The notes beneath the pieces are model-generated. The model saw only the letters and a program-made list of their open reading frames with translations. It searched no databases and was not told where the DNA came from. 50,171 nucleotides of DNA from Eubacteriaceae bacterium (GTDB taxonomy: Bacteria > Bacillota > Clostridia > Lachnospirales > Lachnospiraceae): the NCBI GenBank assembly GCA_902362455.1, contig CABIWJ010000013.1:1-50171 (forward strand), written 5' to 3'. Below are positions 22,423 through 29,680 of the stretch, piece by piece (the first letter of the stretch is position 1; each line of letters begins with the position of its first letter). Made by a program: the position numbers and the translations under genes.

Positions 22423-24780
22423 TTGAAAAGAGATAACAGAATCAAAAAAATAAAAAAAAGAAGTTATACATTTTCGGTTGTAACGGGAATTGCTTCTGTA
22501 ATTTGTGTTGCAGTGATTGTATTTGCAATATATACGAGCTTTATGGGATATGTATTTTATGAGATTTATTCATCTAATGCAAAAGCGAGTTCAGAAATCA
22601 CAAAAATGGTAGCTGAACATATTATTAGTACCAGAAAGAAAGTATCAAATTGTGCAGACAGGATAGGAAAATTAATATCCGGTAATGATGAATTTACAGA
22701 TGTGATAAAATTAAAGCAGGCATTTGAATTTATGGATACCGAAAATGACTTTGTTAATTTTGATATTAAAATGTTTGATGAAAATGAAACTAATATAGGA
22801 ACATTAGCAACAGATGTGGAAAAAACAGAATTCTATAGAAATGCATTATCAGAAAAATATGGATTTTCAGTAGAAAAATTAAATAATACCCTTTATATGA
22901 TATATACAGCACCGATAAAGAATAATGATAAAGAGGTAGGTGTGTTGTATGCTACTGAAAGAGGGCAGGTAGATGATGTCTATTATTCCTATAAAAATAA
23001 TGAGTCAGATAAAGGAAAAACAGGAGTAAGAGTATGTTATATTACTGATGCTAATGGTGAAGGTGTGGCATACTGTGGAAATGGTAATTTAGAATATAAC
23101 TGGAGTGATGCTGACAAAAAAGAATTTTCTTATTCAGGTGAAGCAACTAGTAATGATTCAATGAAGATGTATATAGAATCTGCAAATAGTGAATTTGGTA
23201 TGACCGGAGAAAAATTCAATATTTCAATAATTAAAAACTGGATGTCAGATTACAAACCTATTGTCTATAATAATTCACGTGATGATATTGAATTATCAAA
23301 TGTCTGGTATAAACAGAAAATAAATGATATCAGAATAGGCAAAGATGTCGAGTTATATACATATATACAGGTTAAGACGTATGTTGAATATGTAACAGTT
23401 GTTAAACTTGTATATGCTGCATTTTTTAGTATGATTATTCTGCTGATTCCGTTTATGTTATTATTAGTTTCTACTATATCTAAGATTAGAAGTAACAGGA
23501 GAATGGCTGGCTTATTATATATAGACAGTCTGACAGGATATGGTAACTGGACTTATTTTGAAGAAAGTGCAGGTAAAATATTAAGAAAACGCAGAAATCA
23601 TGATATGAAATTTGCAATGATATCATTTGAAATAATAAGATATCATATAATTTTAGAGTATTATGGCGATGGCTTTGAAGATGAGGTTCTAGAAAAAATC
23701 AGTGAACGTCTTAAGGAATGGACAGGAAAGAATGAGGTCTATGCAAGATATGCAGAGTCGCAGTATGGAATGTTGTTATGCTATGAAGATGAGAAAGAAT
23801 TAGTTAAGAGAGTGAAAAGAATACTTGATGACTTGTCAGGATATATAAGTAAAGTCAAACTTAAGATGAATTTTAAGGCAGGAATTTATCTGATTGAAGA
23901 TAAGACAATGTCAGTAAATGCCATCAATCTGATTGCAATAGGTGCCAAAGACAGCAGAACTGATTCGGTGGAAACTAAAGTTACGATGTACAGCTCTAAA
24001 ATAAGAGAACAGCAACGTAAGGAAAATATGATAGAAGAATCAATGGAGGCAGCCCTTTTGAACAAGGAATTCCAGGTATATCTTCAACCAAAATATAGTC
24101 CTGTAAATGAAGAACTGTTAGGAGCCGAGGCATTAGTACGTTGGATAAGTAAAGACAGAGGCATTATTTCTCCGGGTGAATTTATACCGGTGTTTGAAAA
24201 AAATGGTTTTATTACAAAGTTAGATGACTATATGATAGATGCGGTTGCAAAGTTACAGGCCGACTGGAAGAGAGAAGGAAAAAAATATGTACCAGTATCA
24301 GTGAATGTTTCAAGACTTCATTTTGCAGATGAAAATCTTGCAGAACATATAAGAGATATTGTAGACAGATATGATATTGAGCATGAATATATCGAGATAG
24401 AACTTACTGAAAGTGCATTTTATGATGATAAGGATGTGTTACTTAACACCATAAGAAAGTTACACGAATATGGTTTTGTTGTATCGATGGATGATTTCGG
24501 CTCAGGATACTCATCACTTAATCTTCTTAAAAACATACCATTGGATATTATTAAACTTGATGGTGAGTTCTTTAATGAAGCAGATGACAAAGAACGTGGC
24601 GAGACCGTTGTAAGGAATACAATTGTGCTTGCTAAAGACCTCAATATGAAAATTGTGGCTGAGGGAATAGAGACTAAAGAACAGGTTGAGTTCTTAGAAG
24701 AACAGGGCTGTGACCTTATCCAGGGATTCTATTTTGCCAGACCGATGCCAGTGGCAGATTTTGAGAAACTTATATCATAA
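22423..24780 (+). CDS. membrane EAL phosphodiesterase with degenerate GGDEF
   Basis: 785 residues starting at TTG 22423 (AGGTGA 7 nt upstream). Helix 1 (about 15-45), an extracellular sensor region to about 325 (double-Cache-like length), helix 2 (about 326-350), then a GGDEF-fold domain whose motif is AESQY instead of GGDEF, so cyclase activity is unlikely. The C-terminal EAL domain is intact: EALVRW, SVNVSRLHF, ELTESAF, MDDFGSGYSSL, IKLDGEFF, AEGIET and QGFYFARPM. It should hydrolyse c-di-GMP in response to an external signal. The next gene is a lipoprotein. Confidence 0.9.
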   Translation: MKRDNRIKKIKKRSYTFSVVTGIASVICVAVIVFAIYTSFMGYVFYEIYSSNAKASSEITKMVAEHIISTRKKVSNCADRIGKLISGNDEFTDVIKLKQAFEFMDTENDFVNFDIKMFDENETNIGTLATDVEKTEFYRNALSEKYGFSVEKLNNTLYMIYTAPIKNNDKEVGVLYATERGQVDDVYYSYKNNESDKGKTGVRVCYITDANGEGVAYCGNGNLEYNWSDADKKEFSYSGEATSNDSMKMYIESANSEFGMTGEKFNISIIKNWMSDYKPIVYNNSRDDIELSNVWYKQKINDIRIGKDVELYTYIQVKTYVEYVTVVKLVYAAFFSMIILLIPFMLLLVSTISKIRSNRRMAGLLYIDSLTGYGNWTYFEESAGKILRKRRNHDMKFAMISFEIIRYHIILEYYGDGFEDEVLEKISERLKEWTGKNEVYARYAESQYGMLLCYEDEKELVKRVKRILDDLSGYISKVKLKMNFKAGIYLIEDKTMSVNAINLIAIGAKDSRTDSVETKVTMYSSKIREQQRKENMIEESMEAALLNKEFQVYLQPKYSPVNEELLGAEALVRWISKDRGIISPGEFIPVFEKNGFITKLDDYMIDAVAKLQADWKREGKKYVPVSVNVSRLHFADENLAEHIRDIVDRYDIEHEYIEIELTESAFYDDKDVLLNTIRKLHEYGFVVSMDDFGSGYSSLNLLKNIPLDIIKLDGEFFNEADDKERGETVVRNTIVLAKDLNMKIVAEGIETKEQVEFLEEQGCDLIQGFYFARPMPVADFEKLIS

Positions 24781-24819
24781 GTTCGTATATAAATACGTTC
24801 AATAAACAGGAGGTAACTG

Positions 24820-25290
24820 ATGAAAAGACTAAATAAAATATTAGGAATAGCAATACTTGTAACGATAGCATTGTCATTAATGGCATGCGGAAAGACAACC
24901 GATAAGAAAAATAAAAATATCACAGAAGATGAAGTAATTAAATACATTAATGAATTAAAGGAAAGTTCATCTTTTGAAACGGAATTATCAGAAGTTGATG
25001 AAAACGTTATAATTAATACATATAAGATTACGGATACAGATACATCTGTAATAAAGGCATATGTAGGAGATGGTGCATCATCAGAAGAACTTGTTTTATT
25101 AAAAGGAGATTCAACAGGGATTAAAGAAGTTGTGAAGGCTTATCTGCAAGATAAAGAGGATAATTATTCGAGCTATATGCCTGAAGAAGTACTAAAAATA
25201 AAGAATGCTATATTTAAACAATATGGAGAGTATTCAATTATCTGTATATGTAAGGATAATAAGACAGCGAAGAGGATACTGGATAAATAA
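24820..25290 (+). CDS. lipoprotein, DUF4358-like
   Basis: 156 residues. A signal peptide ends in the lipobox LMAC (Cys at 23). A Lys-rich linker precedes a small domain with KAYVGDGASSEELVLLKGDS and a C-terminal KNAIFKQYGEYSIICICKDN, which recalls DUF4358. Function unknown; anchored outside the membrane. Ribosome site AGGAGGTAACTG. Its position 39 bp after the EAL protein suggests cotranscription. It ends at the hairpin repeat GH3. Confidence 0.7.
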   Translation: MKRLNKILGIAILVTIALSLMACGKTTDKKNKNITEDEVIKYINELKESSSFETELSEVDENVIINTYKITDTDTSVIKAYVGDGASSEELVLLKGDSTGIKEVVKAYLQDKEDNYSSYMPEEVLKIKNAIFKQYGEYSIICICKDNKTAKRILDK

Positions 25291-25412
25291 AAGGGCATTT
25301 AGATATACTAAAAACAGAATTATCCGTATATTTCATTCACACGATTTATTACGCATCATGAGTGTGAGTTATATACGGATAATTTTGTATAAGTATATAA
25401 GATGTATGCCCT
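25291..25412. repeat. inverted repeat at a convergent junction, short copy GH3
   Basis: Nested stems start directly after the lipoprotein stop. AGGGCAT (25292-25298) pairs with ATGCCCT (25406-25412), ATTATCCGTATA (25319-25330) with TATACGGATAAT (25372-25383), and TCACAC with GTGTGA inside. The loop GATTTATTACGCATC (25343-25357) and GAGTGTGAGTTATATACGG (25360-25378) match GH1 and GH2 cores with few changes. The SDR gene converges from the other side. It may also terminate the lipoprotein transcript. Confidence 0.75.
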
Positions 25413-25436
25413 ATGAATGTGCATAAATTAGAACTA

Positions 25437-25467
25437 AAATAACACCGGCAAGTTATCGGTTTTACGG
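25437..25467 (-). terminator. terminator of the SDR gene
   Basis: Read on the minus strand, ACACCG pairs with CGGTGT and is followed by TATTTTAG. The neighbouring 25460-25491 and 25524-25555 are a 32-bp direct repeat with two mismatches (TTTTACGGTGTAATTTAATA / TTTTACGATGTATTTTAATA, both continuing TTATGAATATAC). Confidence 0.5.
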
Positions 25468-25563
25468 TGTAATTTAATATTATGAATATACTAAATGGAA
25501 CAGCAATTAAAAATGCAGCTGAGTTTTTACGATGTATTTTAATATTATGAATATACCGGTGTT

Positions 25564-26292
25564 TTACGTCCATCCACCATCAAATGTTATAATCTGACCT
25601 GTAAGGTAATCTGGAGAATTGAAAATATTGTATACGAGATTTGCAACTTCTTCGCAGGTTCCCATTCTTCCATAAGGAATTTCTTCCTCTAAATCAGTTT
25701 TTTCTTCAGGAGTAAGACGTGAATTCATAGTAGTATCGATTGCACCGCAGGCAACTGCATTGACATTTATATGTGAGGGCGCTAGTTCTTTAGCGAGTGC
25801 CTTAGTAAGTGAATTGACTCCGCCTTTTGAGGCTGAATATGCAACCTCACAGGAAGCTCCGACATTTCCCCAGACAGAAGATATATTTATAATACTTCCT
25901 TTCTGCAAATGCAGCATATCCGGAATAAAAATTTTACTCATATAGAATACAGATGACAGGTTTGTGGCTATAATATTATTCCAGGTAGTTATATCAAGGT
26001 CCTGAAATAATCCGAAATCACAGATTCCAGCATTGTTTATAAGGCATGATACATATATTTTTAAATTTTCCAGAGATTTTTTCAGATTTAAAAGTTCATC
26101 ATAAGAAGATACATCGCATTTATAAGCATAGCATGTACTGCCATATGATTCGATTTCTTTTTTTGCATTGAGTAAATCATCATAATTATTTTTGGATACA
26201 ATTATAACGGGATACTTTGCTTTGGCAAATTTAATGGCAATAGCTCTGCCAATACCCCTGGATGCACCGGTAATAATAATATAATCATTCAT
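25564..26292 (-). CDS. short-chain dehydrogenase/reductase (FabG-like)
   Basis: 242 residues, the classical SDR length. An NAD(P)-dependent oxidoreductase: the cofactor motif is TGASRGIGRAIA (about 8-19), the structural motif NNAG, the catalytic Ser in NISSVWG, and the catalytic Tyr/Lys in YSASKGG. Substrate unknown; 3-oxoacyl-ACP reductase is the closest common type, but no fatty-acid genes adjoin. The frame runs 49 codons further upstream through hairpin element E3, but ATG 26292 begins the true SDR fold and has CGAGG at the element's end, so I start there. Confidence 0.85.
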   Translation of the reverse strand: MNDYIIITGASRGIGRAIAIKFAKAKYPVIIVSKNNYDDLLNAKKEIESYGSTCYAYKCDVSSYDELLNLKKSLENLKIYVSCLINNAGICDFGLFQDLDITTWNNIIATNLSSVFYMSKIFIPDMLHLQKGSIINISSVWGNVGASCEVAYSASKGGVNSLTKALAKELAPSHINVNAVACGAIDTTMNSRLTPEEKTDLEEEIPYGRMGTCEEVANLVYNIFNSPDYLTGQIITFDGGWT

Positions 26293-26450
26293 AATAATCC
26301 TCGTTTCTGAGCAATTTATTGTGAAGAGGCGATGAAGAATTAGTGTAGGTGATTTCTCATCTGCCATATAAGCTATTTGCTTTTGCTCTGAAACAAATAG
26401 CTGTGTGAAAAATAATCGCATCAGCATTATTTTTCGCATTAGACTCCATT
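26293..26450 (-). repeat. multi-hairpin 5'-leader element, copy E3
   Basis: On the minus strand, from about 26439: GCGAAAAATAAT pairs with ATTATTTTTCAC, then AGCTATTTG with CAAATAGCT, then a GATGAGAA-type arm with TTCTTCATC, then CCTC with GAGG, the ribosome site of the SDR gene. It is very similar to E1 upstream of the DUF4177 gene, including the conserved linker ATGGCAGATGAGAAATC. The flanking duplication is weaker than in E1, E2 and E4 (AATGGAGTCTA / AACGAGGATTA). Confidence 0.75.
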
Positions 26451-26498
26451 ATGCAAACAAATATGTTGCAATATATTTTTTGATTTTTATATATTTGG

Positions 26499-26507
26499 AT
26501 TATAACA
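26499..26507 (-). promoter_or_regulatory. extended -10 promoter for the SDR gene
   Basis: Minus-strand TGTTATAAT (TG-N-TATAAT), giving a transcript that begins about 40 bp before element E3. No consensus -35 is seen, which extended -10 promoters tolerate. Confidence 0.45.
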
Positions 26508-26648
26508 CATATTAATAGATTTATAAACAAGTCTATTTATATGTTAATGAAATAAAATAAATAATCAGAAACAATAAATATAAGTAAAAAATATAAATAA
26601 AAGGCAAAAAAAGGTAATTGAAAAGTGCATAAAAAACAACCGTAAAGG

Positions 26649-26677
26649 TTGACAAATTAATACATTTTTGCTAAAAT
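26649..26677 (+). promoter_or_regulatory. strong sigma-A promoter for the NlpC/P60 gene
   Basis: TTGACA 26649-26654, 17-bp spacer, TAAAAT 26672-26677; start codon 53 bp further on. The region between this and the SDR promoter is AT-rich without a gene. Confidence 0.75.
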
Positions 26678-26729
26678 GTAAAAAGATTTTAACAATTTTG
26701 TAATATTTATTGAGAAAGGACAGGTTTTC

Positions 26730-28052
26730 GTGAGAAAGAGAAACGTTGGGATTGCAGCAGGCTGTTTATTAACAACAATTGTATTGGGTGTTGGGACAGC
26801 AAGCGCACAGAATACTAAGACAGATAAACTTTCGGTAAATATTCCAAGTGCAGGTATCGCAGTTGCATTGGAGAATTATAATGTAGAAAGCAATAAAAAA
26901 GCTGAATTATCAGCGTTAATTACAGATAAAGTAGCAGTAGCCGAAGAGACCACAAAGGCTCCGGAGACAACTACACAGGAGACAACTACAGAGGCTCCTA
27001 CACAGGAAGAGACAACTACAGAGGCTCCTAAGGAGACTTCAGTTTATGATACAATAGCAATGTCTCAGGTTGAAGATTATGTAAATGTCCGTACAGCACC
27101 AAGCACAGATGCAGATATAGTTGGTAAGATATATAACAACTGTGCAGCTACAATAGTTGGTACTGAAGGAGATTGGTATAAGATAGAATCAGGTAACTGT
27201 ACAGGTTATATTAAGAAAGATTACTTTGTAACAGGAGAAGAAGCTAAGGCAATTGCAGTTAACTGTGGATATGTTAATGCAACTGTTACAACAGAGACTC
27301 TTAATGTAAGAGAAGGACAGCAGGCAGATGGAAGAATTCTTACACAGCTTCCTGAAGGTGGACAGTATGATGTAATTCAATACGGAGATGGCTGGGTATA
27401 TTTAAATATTGATGAAGATGTCAAGGGCTGGGTATCTATGGATTATGTGAATATAGATGTTAAATTTAACACAGCCATTACATTAGAGGAAGAAGAAGCA
27501 AAACTTGCAGAAGAGGCAAGACTTGCAGAAGAAGCTAAGGAAGCAGAGAGAAAGGCTAGAGAAGCTAAAGCAGCAGAGGAAGCAAGACGTAAGGCAGCAG
27601 CTTCGAAGAATACTTCATCAAATGCTTCATCAAGCAGTTCTTCAAGCAACACACAGATTTCAGATTCAGTAGATACATCATCAGCTTCAGCACTTCGTGC
27701 CGCAGTTGTTGCATATGCATTACAGTTTGAGGGTAACCCATATGTATATGGTGGTTCAAGCTTAACTAATGGTACAGACTGTTCAGGTTTCACAATGGCA
27801 GTATATAACTATTTCGGATACGGCTTACCACATCAGTCGGGTTCACAGTCAACTTGTGGTACAAGAGTATCATTAGATTCATTATTACCTGGTGATTTAT
27901 TATTCTATACAAATGGTGGTAGCAATATCGGACATGTTGCATTATACATTGGTAATGGACAGATTATTCATGCAAGTACACCATCTACAGGAATTAAGAT
28001 TTCAAGTGCTAACTACAGAACACCTTTATGTGCTGTAAGAATTATTAATTAG
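26730..28052 (+). CDS. secreted SH3-NlpC/P60 cell-wall hydrolase
   Basis: 440 residues. Signal peptide (to about 26, ASA-Q), a Thr/Pro/Glu linker with a 21-bp duplicated segment (ETTTEAP twice), two bacterial SH3 domains (about 112-165 and 187-245, each with NVR and GW), an Ala/Glu/Lys helix (about 250-290), a Ser-rich linker, and a C-terminal NlpC/P60 domain. Catalytic Cys in NGTDCSGF, His in IGHVALYIG and the third polar residue in IIHAST. It should cut D-glutamyl peptide bonds in peptidoglycan. GTG 26730 with AAAGGACAGG upstream. Confidence 0.93.
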   Translation: MRKRNVGIAAGCLLTTIVLGVGTASAQNTKTDKLSVNIPSAGIAVALENYNVESNKKAELSALITDKVAVAEETTKAPETTTQETTTEAPTQEETTTEAPKETSVYDTIAMSQVEDYVNVRTAPSTDADIVGKIYNNCAATIVGTEGDWYKIESGNCTGYIKKDYFVTGEEAKAIAVNCGYVNATVTTETLNVREGQQADGRILTQLPEGGQYDVIQYGDGWVYLNIDEDVKGWVSMDYVNIDVKFNTAITLEEEEAKLAEEARLAEEAKEAERKAREAKAAEEARRKAAASKNTSSNASSSSSSSNTQISDSVDTSSASALRAAVVAYALQFEGNPYVYGGSSLTNGTDCSGFTMAVYNYFGYGLPHQSGSQSTCGTRVSLDSLLPGDLLFYTNGGSNIGHVALYIGNGQIIHASTPSTGIKISSANYRTPLCAVRIIN

Positions 28053-28079
28053 TACGAACAAATAATATAAATGAATATA

Positions 28080-28167
28080 TAAAGGTCTATGGCAACTGGG
28101 ACCAGAGTAAGATAAACTTACGGCTGGTATGCAATTCGCATAAAATACAGTGGCTATAGACCTTTTA
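28080..28167 (+). ncRNA. three-way-junction RNA or branched terminator after nlpC gene
   Basis: Outer stem AAAGGTCTAT (28081-28090) with ATAGACCTTT (28156-28165), then TTT. Inside are two arms: ACCAG..AGTAAG with CTTAC..GCTGGT (28101-28128) and TATGC/GCATA (28128-28142). The linkers contain GGCAACTGGG and ATACAGTGGC. It is either an elaborate terminator or a small structured RNA; I do not recognise a known class. Confidence 0.5.
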
Positions 28168-28202
28168 GTATAATTAGAATAAAATTATTTATATGAATAT
28201 AA

Positions 28203-28406
28203 CGTAGGAATGGAAAATGGTATCAAACCAGAACGAGCAAACAGTATCATTTCAGAGGACTTGATCCTGATGATGTGTCAGTTTACGCATATAATGTCTT
28301 AACATATATGTTTGATAATAACTGTCCTATTGAAAGTGGCGGCCATATAGATGGACGTTCTTTTTTTAATATCAAATATAAAGATAGTGAATATGCACAA
28401 ATTTGA
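28203..28406 (+). pseudogene. orphan C-terminal gene fragment
   Basis: An open frame of 67 codons without a start codon begins after TAA 28200 and ends at TGA 28404. The translation looks like real protein (YQTRTSKQYHFRGLDPDDVS, then AYNVLTYMFDNNCPIESGGH). I do not recognise the family. With the upstream part gone it is a decayed gene. Confidence 0.5.
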
Positions 28407-28468
28407 TGTAAATTTTAAAAAGGTAACCACATTTAAAAAGTACGTTATTAACATCACAATGTAGACAA

Positions 28469-28549
28469 TGTGGATAACTTCTGGGTAAAAATAATGTCAA
28501 AATACCAATAAAAAGTATTTATGCACGTAGTTATCCACAATTTCCACAG
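28469..28549. promoter_or_regulatory. pair of perfect DnaA boxes
   Basis: TGTGGATAA at 28469-28477 and TTATCCACA at 28531-28539 are consensus DnaA boxes in opposite orientation, 62 bp apart. A weaker TTTCCACAG follows at 28541-28549. The surroundings are AT-rich and gene-free. No dnaA or dnaN is near, so this is not the usual oriC setting; a DnaA-titrating or regulatory site is possible. The rest of 28407-28814 holds nothing else I can name. Confidence 0.55.
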
Positions 28550-28814
28550 AAAATAATGTCACATAGTGTTGAAAACTGTAGATAGGCTAAAAGAACAAAC
28601 GTTTTGTGAAATTATGCTAAAATATCAAAAATTACTAAAAACCACTTGACACAAAGTATAATATTTATGGAATAATTGTTAGGATGCGCTAAAGTACAGC
28701 CTGAAAAATATATAAGTCTAAATGTATTTTTAATCATTCAAAGTGGCATTTAAAGTGAAAATAAACTTTTCAAAGCATAGATGAAAATATATTGACTAAA
28801 CACGACCTTTTTTC

Positions 28815-28842
28815 TTGAAAAAAAACTAGATTATGGTATAAT
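28815..28842 (+). promoter_or_regulatory. promoter and leader of hpf
   Basis: TTGAAA 28815-28820, 16-bp spacer, TATAAT 28837-28842. The leader of about 150 nt has hairpins AATAACC/GGTTATT (from about 28853) and AGATATCTG/CAGATATT (about 28918-28940). Structured RNAs upstream of raiA/hpf are known in Firmicutes; I cannot assign this one. Confidence 0.65.
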
Positions 28843-28999
28843 TAATAACATAAATAACCGTTGAAGGTATTGGTTATTTATTGTGAGAATTCTAAAGCAT
28901 TACAGGGTAATCATAAGAGATATCTGTGGGGCAGATATTATAGACATTTACCAGTGATTGCATATGAATTTTCAATAATGGGAAAAGGAGATGGACAGC

Positions 29000-29527
29000 A
29001 TGAGATACGTGATTACAGGAAGAAACATTGATGTTACAGAGGGATTAAGGAATGCAGTACAAGAGAAGATAGGAAAGTTAGAAAAGTATTTCACAGCAGA
29101 TACAGAAGTACATGTTACACTTAGTGTTGAGAAAGAAAGACAGAAAATAGAGGTAACCATTCCGGTTAAAGGCAATATTATCAGATCTGAACAGGTTAGC
29201 AGTGATATGTATGTATCGATTGATCTTGTAGAAGAGATTATCGAAAGACAGCTTAAGAAATATAAGAACAAAATTGTAGATAAACAGCAGTCAAGAGATA
29301 ATTTCAGTCCTGAATATATCGATAAAGATTATGATGAAGATGATTCGATTAAGATTATCAGAACAAAGAAATTCGGAATTAAACCAATGGATCCTGAAGA
29401 AGCTTGCGTACAGATGGAATTATTAGGACATAACTTCTATGTATTCAGTAATTCAGAGACAGATGAAGTTAATGTTGTATACAAGAGAAAAGGCAATACA
29501 TACGGTTTGATTGAACCTGAATTCTAA
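29000..29527 (+). CDS. hpf: ribosome hibernation-promoting factor, long form
   Basis: 175 residues. The N-terminal S30AE/RaiA domain (1 to about 100: RYVITGRNIDVTEGLRNAVQ) binds the 30S decoding region. The C-terminal domain (about 117-175: IIRTKKFGIKPMDPEEACVQ, then MELLGHNFYVFSN) dimerises ribosomes into 100S particles. ATG 29000 is chosen because AAGGAG (28985-28990) abuts ATG 28991 too closely. Single gene with its own promoter and terminator. Confidence 0.95.
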   Translation: MRYVITGRNIDVTEGLRNAVQEKIGKLEKYFTADTEVHVTLSVEKERQKIEVTIPVKGNIIRSEQVSSDMYVSIDLVEEIIERQLKKYKNKIVDKQQSRDNFSPEYIDKDYDEDDSIKIIRTKKFGIKPMDPEEACVQMELLGHNFYVFSNSETDEVNVVYKRKGNTYGLIEPEF

Positions 29528-29564
29528 GAGAATAATAATTCTAAGAATATTAATTAAAATATTA

Positions 29565-29599
29565 AAGGTTGAGAGTGTAATACTTTCAACCTTTTTTTA
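29565..29599 (+). terminator. Rho-independent terminator after hpf
   Basis: AAGGTTGAGAGT (29565-29576) pairs with ACTTTCAACCTT (29582-29593), one G-T pair, followed by a run of T. Confidence 0.9.
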
Positions 29600-29680
29600 A
29601 ATCAAATATTGAATTAATAGGTATTTAGTGTTAAAATAAGATTCGTATGTAAACTATAAAAAATGACTAGGAGATATATA

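Noticed and set aside
25291..25555. CRISPR array from the repeated segments near 25460 and 25524
   Set aside because: Only two copies, no further spacers, and no cas genes; one copy is part of a terminator hairpin.
28407..28814. Chromosomal replication origin
   Set aside because: Only two consensus DnaA boxes and no dnaA, dnaN, gidA or rpmH genes nearby; hpf-secA-prfB is not an origin neighbourhood.
28843..28999. Large raiA-motif RNA in the hpf leader
   Set aside because: The leader of about 150 nt has only two small hairpins that I can see; I cannot match the known motif without a covariance search.
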